A stretch of DNA of 25,659 bases from a virus, in the IMG/VR virus record IMGVR_UViG_3300024265_000807, positions 1-25,659 of that record; one strand, given 5' to 3'. Below the pieces are notes generated by a model. That model ran no database searches. It was not told the origin of the DNA and was given only the letters and a program-made list of their open reading frames with translations. Below, piece after piece: positions 13,390 through 19,403 of this stretch. Each line of letters opens with the position of its first letter. Position 1 is the stretch's first letter. A program made the translations under genes and the position numbers.

Positions 13390-16122
13390 ATGTCACAAAA
13401 GTTCATCAGTCAGGCCATCGTCGATTTTCTCAAGGCCCGACGCCCCGAGCATCCCGGTCAGGATTTGCTCAATCACTATCTGCAATTTGGTACTGCGCTC
13501 GAAACACAAGTCAATGTCGCCGCCGGGAACGGTGAGCCCGTCCATGGGAAGCGAGCCACTTGGACCGATGGTGTCGATCAATGGTGGAACATCAGGATTC
13601 CGAAGAATGCCATGGATGAGCCCACCTTCAAGGATTACAAGCTCTCCTGGCCCTTAGAGGAACATGTTGAGGGCATTGGCACCACGGGTTGGGACTGGCA
13701 GAACAAAGTCAGCCGGTGGCTGGGTTTCGACTTCGATGCACTCACTGGTCACGCTGTTGGTGTCGGTATCGAAGATGACCAACTGAAAAAGGTTCAGAAG
13801 GCAGCCGAAGCATTGCCCTATGTCGAGGTGCGGAAGAGCACCGGCGGTAAAGGTATCCATCTCTACGTCTACCTGAACGAAATCCCAACTCAGAATCACA
13901 CCGAGCACGCCGCTCTGGCGAGATGTGTATTGGGGTTGATGTCCTCGGAGACCGGCTTTGACTTTGCGAGCCAGATTGATTGTTGTGGCGGTGTCATGTG
14001 GATATATCACCGGAAGCTGACGGTGGAGAACCAAGGGCTCGCGCTTCTGAAATCTGCGGAAAAGCTTCTCGGTCTCGATGATCTACCAGCCAATTGGAAG
14101 GATCACATCGAAGTCATCAGAGGCAAGCGATCCAAGGTTCGCATCGAAGGCATCAAGGATAAGTACATCGATCCGTTCGATCAACTCGCCTCAGCCCGGC
14201 GAAACGTCCCATTGGATGAGGACCACAAAGCCATCATTGACGAGCTTGCCAGGAGTGGGTACTCCACGGTTTGGGTCTCCGATCATCATCTGCTTCAGAC
14301 ACACACGTGTGCTCTTCAGAGGCTCCTGGATGACCCTGACCTCAGGGCGGAACTCAACTTGAAGGGCTTCTACTCAACCACGTCACCAGGAGCCAACAAG
14401 GCCAGCCCTAACTGCTTCATGTTCCCATTACCTGATGGTGCATTCAAGGCATACCGATTCAGTCCCGGAGTCTCCGAAGCTAATACCTGGCAACAGGATG
14501 GCGAAGGTTGGACCACCTGCTTCTACAACCATGAGCCCGATCTGAAGACGGCCTCTCGTGCCCTTGGTGGTGCCGAACTTGCTGACAACAAGGGGTTCCA
14601 ATTCGATGGTGCCAAACAAGCCATTGAAGTGGCCGAAGCTCTCGGAGAGAAGATCGACGTTGAAGATAGATTCCTCTATCGTGAATCTATTCTCCGGCCT
14701 AACAAGGATGGCCGTTTGATTATGCGTGTCAAGAAGGAAAAGGACGAAGCCAAGCCTGCCGATGGTTGGGCCAAGATCCGTGGTGACTGGTGGGAGAAGG
14801 TCTTTGGAGTGAAAACTGATCCTACTGAAGATCAACTAGGTGTGGCCGAATTTGATGATCGACTACGAACACTCGTGACGCCACAAGCTGAATCTGCTGG
14901 ATGGTTTGTACAAGCCAGCAATCACAAATGGCAACGACGCGCACTTGGTGAATGTAAAAACTGGCTTCAACATCACGGTATGGGCAAAACAGAAGCCGAA
15001 GAAATTATTGGAGGTTGTGTCAACAAGCCGTGGGAGTTGGTTAATTTACCCTTCCAAGGTGAGTACCCTGGTGGGCGTCGATGGAACTATAAATCACCAC
15101 AGTTCAGATATAAACCAGCGAAACTCAAAGATGGTGAAATTCCTCACCACCCCAACTGGGACAGAATACTACAACATTGTTTCTGTGATCTCGACTCCGA
15201 GATTAAGAAACTGAATTGGGCAGAAAAAGAAAACATCTGTAACGGCCATCAATTTGGTTTAGCGTGGATTGCTTGTTGTTTTCGTGATCCGTTTGAACCA
15301 TTACCATTTCTATTCTTCTTTGGCAATCAGAACTCAGGGAAATCAATTCTTCATGAGGCACTGAGTCTCCTGGTTACTGGCGGAGTCGTTAGGGCAGACC
15401 AAGCTCTTGTAGCTAACAACAACTTCAATGGTGAACTTGCCACGGGTGTCCTGGCAGTCATTGAAGAGAGAGATATTTCAGGCAGCAAGCAAGCGTATGC
15501 CAGGATTAAGGAATGGGTTACCAGTAGAGAATTGATGATACGCAGGATGCGAACAGACGCCTACTTGCAACCTAATACTCTTCATTTTATGATGATGGCT
15601 AATCACCAAGAAAATTGCCCAGTTGACTATGGTGATACACGAATCATGGTAATTGAAGTGCCTGATTTGCTTGACGAACAAGAGATTCCAAAAAAACTTC
15701 TCCTTCAAAAATTGGAGGATGAAGCACCTCATTTCATGCAAACTCTCATGAGTTTTGAACTTCCGCAAGTGTCCACCCGGTATCGACTACCATTGGTTGA
15801 TACTGAGAAGCGACAGAGGTCTCAAGAGATGCAACGTTCACCTCTAGAGACATTCATCGCTGAGCAATGTCACCACGCTCCAGGTGAAAAGATTCTGTTT
15901 GCAGACTTCTTCGAGCGATTCATCAAGTGGATCGATCCAGCCGAACGCTTTGAATGGAGTAAGTCCAAGGCGTCAAGGAGTTTACCTTCCGACACTCCGT
16001 CTGGTGCCAGCGGAGGCGGCAACCAGCGTTATGTTGGAAATGTCTCTTGGGAACCCTGCAAAGATATAGATGCAACACCCTACATTTGTGCTAACAGCCG
16101 TCTCAGACTAAAGGAAGACTGA
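13390..16122 (+). CDS. Primase-polymerase with SF3 (D5-like) helicase domain (910 aa)
   Basis: The start is ATG 13390 (MSQKFISQAIVDFLKARRP) behind GGAGGAGA; the open frame further upstream runs through the repeat arm and is not likely to be used. The N-terminal third is an archaeo-eukaryotic primase (AEP) fold: LGFDFDAL with D114 and D116, then RKSTGGKGIHLYVYL with H157 of the SxxGxHxY-type motif, then QIDCCGGVMWIYHRK. The C-terminal part is an SF3/virus D5-type ATPase: FFFGNQNSGKSILHEAL with Walker A K651-S652, and VLAVIEERD as Walker B (about 687-695). A sensor-type MMMANHQEN and an arginine-bearing DTRIMVIEVPD follow. It would unwind the duplex and lay primers at the replication fork. It is the first rightward gene and leads the operon. 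Confidence 0.9.
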   Translation: MSQKFISQAIVDFLKARRPEHPGQDLLNHYLQFGTALETQVNVAAGNGEPVHGKRATWTDGVDQWWNIRIPKNAMDEPTFKDYKLSWPLEEHVEGIGTTGWDWQNKVSRWLGFDFDALTGHAVGVGIEDDQLKKVQKAAEALPYVEVRKSTGGKGIHLYVYLNEIPTQNHTEHAALARCVLGLMSSETGFDFASQIDCCGGVMWIYHRKLTVENQGLALLKSAEKLLGLDDLPANWKDHIEVIRGKRSKVRIEGIKDKYIDPFDQLASARRNVPLDEDHKAIIDELARSGYSTVWVSDHHLLQTHTCALQRLLDDPDLRAELNLKGFYSTTSPGANKASPNCFMFPLPDGAFKAYRFSPGVSEANTWQQDGEGWTTCFYNHEPDLKTASRALGGAELADNKGFQFDGAKQAIEVAEALGEKIDVEDRFLYRESILRPNKDGRLIMRVKKEKDEAKPADGWAKIRGDWWEKVFGVKTDPTEDQLGVAEFDDRLRTLVTPQAESAGWFVQASNHKWQRRALGECKNWLQHHGMGKTEAEEIIGGCVNKPWELVNLPFQGEYPGGRRWNYKSPQFRYKPAKLKDGEIPHHPNWDRILQHCFCDLDSEIKKLNWAEKENICNGHQFGLAWIACCFRDPFEPLPFLFFFGNQNSGKSILHEALSLLVTGGVVRADQALVANNNFNGELATGVLAVIEERDISGSKQAYARIKEWVTSRELMIRRMRTDAYLQPNTLHFMMMANHQENCPVDYGDTRIMVIEVPDLLDEQEIPKKLLLQKLEDEAPHFMQTLMSFELPQVSTRYRLPLVDTEKRQRSQEMQRSPLETFIAEQCHHAPGEKILFADFFERFIKWIDPAERFEWSKSKASRSLPSDTPSGASGGGNQRYVGNVSWEPCKDIDATPYICANSRLRLKED

Positions 16123-16124
16123 AT

Positions 16125-16604
16125 ATGAGTGATTTCTACGCCGAAGGTGATGTCAACAGTAATTCAAAAGGTTCGGGTGCCCGTGCCAATGCTGGCAAAG
16201 TGAGTTTCTCATTGATCCCATTCCATCTCATGGCGGGTGTGGCCCGTGTGTTCATGGGTGGGAAGTTGAAGTATGCACCCTTCAATTGGGCCAAAGGGAT
16301 GCGATTTAGCGTTTGTTTTGACTGTACACTTCGCCACTTGTTCAAGTGGTGGTTCCTCGGTGAGGAGTGCGACAAGGAATCAGGTGAAACTCATCTATCA
16401 CATGCGCTCGCCAACATTCTCATGTTGATACACTACTCCAAGGTTTACCCTGAAGGCGACGATCGCCCTCAAGAGTACACGATGTTTGCAGAGTGGTTGG
16501 ACGATTTTAACGTCCCCTTTGATGAAGAAGCCTACCTTGAACGGAATCCCGAGATTGCCAAGATGGTAAAGGAGAAAGCTGATGCAGCCAAGGAGACTCC
16601 CTGA
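16125..16604 (+). CDS. MazZ/DUF5664-like dATP/dGTP diphosphohydrolase (159 aa)
   Basis: The core reads GSGARANAGKVSFSLIP (about 16-32), then GGKLKYAPFNWAKGMRF, then the helix pair LRHLFKWWFLGEECD and ESGETHLSHALANILMLIHY (about 86-104). That is the pattern of the family formerly called DUF5664, now named for the phage S-2L enzyme MazZ, an all-alpha relative of MazG that cleaves purine dNTPs to dNMPs. The Glu, Asp and His residues at 80-93 are the likely metal ligands. In Z-genome phages this reaction feeds PurZ with dGMP, but many phages with ordinary DNA carry relatives. It starts three bases after the prim-pol stop with AAGGAAGA as RBS. The assignment rests on motifs recalled by eye. Confidence 0.72.
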   Translation: MSDFYAEGDVNSNSKGSGARANAGKVSFSLIPFHLMAGVARVFMGGKLKYAPFNWAKGMRFSVCFDCTLRHLFKWWFLGEECDKESGETHLSHALANILMLIHYSKVYPEGDDRPQEYTMFAEWLDDFNVPFDEEAYLERNPEIAKMVKEKADAAKETP

Positions 16605-16633
16605 ACTTCACATTGAAACAGAAGGAGAATATC

Positions 16634-17254
16634 ATGAGAACCTATAATTCTCTCGTCCATCTGAATGGCAATCTCATGGTTGCCATTGATTTCGAGACGA
16701 CGGGTTTCCAACCTGGATATGCAGAGATCATTCAGATCGGGATAGTCCCACTGAATGCCGATTTCCGTCCCAACACTGAGTTGCGTCCGTTCTATCACAA
16801 CCTCGCGCCCAAGTTTCCCGAACGTGCCCAGGCGGGAGCCGGGAGGGTGCATGGATTGAACCTGGAAGATCTGATGCTTCATGCACCTTCCAGTGAACGG
16901 GTTGCCGATCTTTTGGTGGATTGGTGGTATGGTCTCGATCTTCCGGAGGGGAAGACGCTGGTTCCTCTCGGTTTCAATTGGGAGTTTGAAGCGGGCCATG
17001 GGCGACACTGGTTGGGCTACGATCTGTTCAACCAGCTTTTCCATGGACACGGTCGTGACGGGATGCGGCTCGCCATTTCTCTGAATGATCGAGCCGCCTT
17101 CGCTGGTGAACCTATACCGTTCTCAAGTGTTAGCCTCAAATCACTCTGCAAGTATTTTGGGGTAGTTAATGAAAATCCGCACGATGCTCTCAGCGATGCT
17201 TTCACAGAAGCAGCAGTGTATCGAGCCCTCTTACACCATGGACTTTTCGAATGA
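16634..17254 (+). CDS. DnaQ-like DEDDh 3'-5' exonuclease (206 aa)
   Basis: The start is ATG 16634 with AGAAGGAG upstream; a TTG at 16613 would swallow that RBS. Motif I is VAIDFETTGF (D19, E21). Motif III is HDALSDAFTEA (H183, D188), the DEDDh type. Motif II, normally GHNxxFD, reads GFNWEFEAGH with Glu119 where Asp is expected. The rest has the usual EIIQIGIVPL strand after motif I. Free-standing phage exonucleases of this type proofread, trim DNA or degrade host nucleic acid. The polymerase at the left edge already has its own DEDDy domain, so this is a second, separate exonuclease. It overlaps the next gene by four bases (ATGA). Confidence 0.85.
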   Translation: MRTYNSLVHLNGNLMVAIDFETTGFQPGYAEIIQIGIVPLNADFRPNTELRPFYHNLAPKFPERAQAGAGRVHGLNLEDLMLHAPSSERVADLLVDWWYGLDLPEGKTLVPLGFNWEFEAGHGRHWLGYDLFNQLFHGHGRDGMRLAISLNDRAAFAGEPIPFSSVSLKSLCKYFGVVNENPHDALSDAFTEAAVYRALLHHGLFE

Positions 17255-18006
17255 GCTACTATGACCTTAGTCGACCCTATTCCATCAGTGATTGGAATGG
17301 TCTTCTTCAAGCTGTGAATGATAAGCTTCAAAATCCACCGGAGGGTGATGAAGCTTGTGAACCAATTGATCCCATCGACGAAGTCAGTGATCCACATATC
17401 TGGTCTGTTGGTGATGTCCAAGCAGTGCGCAACAAACTGATTGCAACTTGTCCCGACATCAGCTTCAGTGAGGAGTTGGATATGTGGAAACCAGCGATCA
17501 TTGACGAGATCGCAACTGCCTTAGGTGAGGTTTGGTGTGACTGTTGTGATGAGGAATATCTTCATGAGGAACACGGGACAGAGATTGAACTCTTTACGTA
17601 TGAGGCCACAGTATATACTTACCCTGCATGTTTTGGGTATGGCCCATCACCACCTAGTGTACCATTAAGCAGTGTCATTGACGGTATGCAAGTTGGCAAA
17701 TCTGGGATCGAACACCGGAGATGGACAGTTTGGCAGTTGCCAGTTGAAAATTACACCCCAGATGATTTTTTCTACCCATGGCTTCGTGCGAGTGGAGAGA
17801 TTAGTTGCGAAGGGCAAATCGAATATGATGGGTCTTTATTGATGCCTGGTGGTTGGGGAATCGGCGTATCTTGCTCTTCTGGTTGTAATGAATTATGCCA
17901 GAACGCTATTACTGTAGCGGAAGCCACGATTGCTGATCGGGGACCTCTTGTATGGTATATCCAGATTACCACATCCAGTGCGGAGTGTGCAGACTGCGAT
18001 GAATAG
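17251..18006 (+). CDS. Hypothetical protein (251 aa), Cys-containing
   Basis: It starts in a 4-base overlap with the exonuclease stop. The N-terminal third is helical (YSISDWNGLLQAVNDKLQNP, then WSVGDVQAVRNKLIATCPDI) and contains EVWCDCCDEEYLHEEH, a Cys/His cluster that could bind metal. The central and C-terminal parts are strand-rich, with aromatic residues and GWGIGVSCSSGCNELC, and the end reads SSAECADCDE. A run of small and hydroxylated residues with many Trp and Tyr gives it a structural-protein look (tail or head accessory), but no family is recognised. It sits before two Cys-rich genes with which it may form a set: all three have CxxC-type pairs and overlap one another. Confidence 0.65.
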   Translation: MSYYDLSRPYSISDWNGLLQAVNDKLQNPPEGDEACEPIDPIDEVSDPHIWSVGDVQAVRNKLIATCPDISFSEELDMWKPAIIDEIATALGEVWCDCCDEEYLHEEHGTEIELFTYEATVYTYPACFGYGPSPPSVPLSSVIDGMQVGKSGIEHRRWTVWQLPVENYTPDDFFYPWLRASGEISCEGQIEYDGSLLMPGGWGIGVSCSSGCNELCQNAITVAEATIADRGPLVWYIQITTSSAECADCDE

Positions 18007-18469
18007 CATCAACATTCTACCATGCAAAGCTCGTTTGGAAGGGGCCAAGGATGGCCAGTTGCTGTTCTTCATCTGCAACTGCAAGGATAGCATCGAATAC
18101 AAGCAGCGTGTCACTGAAGATACCTGTGGAAAATGCTCCCACCGTGAGGGAGCCAATCAACCGGAGGATCGAATCGTGGCCAGCAAACCATTCAATTTGC
18201 GACCTCGCTTTATGTCGGATGGCGTCATTGCGTACCCAAAGCGTGGCTGGGAGCCTCCTCCCGTCCCGCCAGGTTATCGGCGGAAGTCCGAAGATCTCAA
18301 ATCCTCCGATGCTTGGATCCTCATCCCAACGCTCCCAGCGTGTCAACAGCGGACCCACGAGGTCGAGTATGGCCACTGCGGAGCTTGCAAGATTACCTAC
18401 TTCTGCCAACGCGACAAAGGAGCCAGGATTCATGACCTCACGACCTGTAACAAATGCCTCGGAGTGTGA
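17999..18469 (+). CDS. Cys-rich hypothetical protein (156 aa)
   Basis: The start is ATG 17999, overlapping the previous stop by eight bases; a longer reading to 17930 runs inside the previous gene. It carries 11 Cys: a first group FFICNCKD (C26, C28) with TCGKCSHRE (C43, C46), then PEDRIVASKPF, a proline/basic linker (KRGWEPPPVPPGYRRK), and a second group with C115, GHCGAC (C127, C130), C136 and TTCNKCLGV (C150, C153). The two groups look like repeats of one small zinc-ribbon-type unit: CxC or Cx5 followed about 15-20 residues later by CxxC. It overlaps the next Cys-rich gene by 38 bases. Function unknown; a zinc-binding or redox protein of the virion or of a nucleoprotein complex is possible. 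Confidence 0.65.
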   Translation: MNSINILPCKARLEGAKDGQLLFFICNCKDSIEYKQRVTEDTCGKCSHREGANQPEDRIVASKPFNLRPRFMSDGVIAYPKRGWEPPPVPPGYRRKSEDLKSSDAWILIPTLPACQQRTHEVEYGHCGACKITYFCQRDKGARIHDLTTCNKCLGV

Positions 18470-18965
18470 AGGCTGCCCAGGGCCGCGTCCAACTCCCTCT
18501 GATGGGGGAGTAGCGCCAGAGGCCCCAGGACGCCCTCTAAGAGCTTCTGGGCAAGGATGGGTAATCTGGACGGGTGGACCTCCCGAGGCCCACCTTGCCG
18601 CCCTTGCGTTCGTCCTGCCCCATGGTCTGCTCCACATCCGCGTTCATCCTGATGGATCTATCGAATACATAGGAAAAAGGCTCGACGACTGGGAGCCGCC
18701 GAGCCCAATTGATGGGTACGAGCGTGACGCGGCAAACCAGAGGCTCTACCGGCCACTATGGAAATCATGTCAGTGTCGATACTTCAGCGTGAAGGTGAAG
18801 GAGAAGTGTCAGTGTCTGGACGTGATCGCCAAATGTGGGAATCCACAGGCGAAGGTTGTTGATGAATTTGTCAAATGCGTAGATTGTGACCAGTGTGAAG
18901 ATCGGGTGGCCATCTCCGAACCCTTTGTGCCAAAGCGGAAGACACTTCACTCCAAGTCTCGTTGA
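18432..18965 (+). CDS. Cys-rich hypothetical protein (177 aa)
   Basis: The ATG at 18432 has AAAGGAG about nine bases upstream and lies 38 bases inside the previous gene. The N-terminus is ECEGCPGPRP followed by a Pro/Gly-rich linker, then GWVIWTGGPPEAHLA. A second region has LLHIRVHPDGSIEYIG with KRLDDWEPPSPIDGYERD. The C-terminal part is Cys-rich: SCQCRYFSVKVKEKCQCLDV, KCGNPQ, CVDCDQCEDRVAISEPF. That last stretch parallels the CGKCS...PEDRIVASKPF part of the 156-aa gene upstream, so the two probably share an ancestor. Its stop overlaps, tail to tail, the end of the HExxH gene on the other strand by 19 bases. The function is unknown. Confidence 0.65.
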   Translation: MTSRPVTNASECEGCPGPRPTPSDGGVAPEAPGRPLRASGQGWVIWTGGPPEAHLAALAFVLPHGLLHIRVHPDGSIEYIGKRLDDWEPPSPIDGYERDAANQRLYRPLWKSCQCRYFSVKVKEKCQCLDVIAKCGNPQAKVVDEFVKCVDCDQCEDRVAISEPFVPKRKTLHSKSR

Positions 18966-19342
18966 TCTGGGTGGAGGAGCCCTCGCTCTCGCATGTCTTC
19001 CCAGTGCTCATCAATGAGGTGTCGATAGATCTTGGAATACCAAACGCCCCATGTTTCACCATGATCCTTTTTTGGACTGTCATCAGTCCAGACGGCTGAC
19101 CACTCCATAGCATGCGCCCACTCATGCATAAGAGCATCATGTTTGAGTTTCCAATTCTGTCTTGGATCAATGTGAATGACAATCTTGGCCATCCGTCCAA
19201 GTTTCATCACTGGGCCACATTCGGCCGAGATCCCCTTGAGTAGTTTCGTTCTGACTTCAACAGGCACTCCAGGTGAAAAGTGCTTCTTCAACTGGTTGAT
19301 TGTATATTGCCAAAGTCTCCGCTGTCGTTTGCTAAGCTTCAT
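18947..19342 (-). CDS. HExxH metalloprotease-like protein (131 aa)
   Basis: The start is ATG 19342 with GGAGG five bases upstream; a GTG two codons earlier overlaps that RBS. The core is KHDALMHEWAHAMEW, giving the zincin signature HEWAH with two His ligands and a catalytic Glu. A third ligand could be H in DHGETWGVWYSKIYRHLI. The N-terminal part is basic (KLSKRQRRLWQYTINQL) and has VEVRTKLLKGISAECGPV and a strand with AKIVIHIDPRQNW. It is reminiscent of SprT-like or other small phage zinc-binding proteins, but too short for a full SprT domain with its zinc ribbon. It follows the tail hub gene after a strong hairpin and converges with the Cys-rich gene, ending 19 bases inside it. Confidence 0.72.
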   Translation of the reverse strand: MKLSKRQRRLWQYTINQLKKHFSPGVPVEVRTKLLKGISAECGPVMKLGRMAKIVIHIDPRQNWKLKHDALMHEWAHAMEWSAVWTDDSPKKDHGETWGVWYSKIYRHLIDEHWEDMRERGLLHPDQRDLE

Positions 19343-19359
19343 AGACACCTCCTGAACGG

Positions 19360-19396
19360 AAACACCCCACCCGGCATTTTGTCGGGTGGGGTGTTT
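19360..19396 (-). terminator. Strong stem-loop between tail gene and HExxH gene
   Basis: A 14-bp GC-rich stem (AAACACCCCACCCG with its complement) closes a 9-base loop. It starts just past the stop of the 936-aa tail gene and lies before the HExxH gene's RBS. On the minus strand no long T-run follows. It probably terminates or attenuates transcription of the tail operon. Confidence 0.75.
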
Positions 19397-19403
19397 GTTT
19401 GCG

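Noticed and set aside
18051-18431. Upstream part of the 304-aa plus-strand frame
   Set aside because: It lies inside the 156-aa Cys-rich gene in another frame and reads as Ser/Arg-rich shadow; the ATG at 18432 with AAAGGAG is the likely start.
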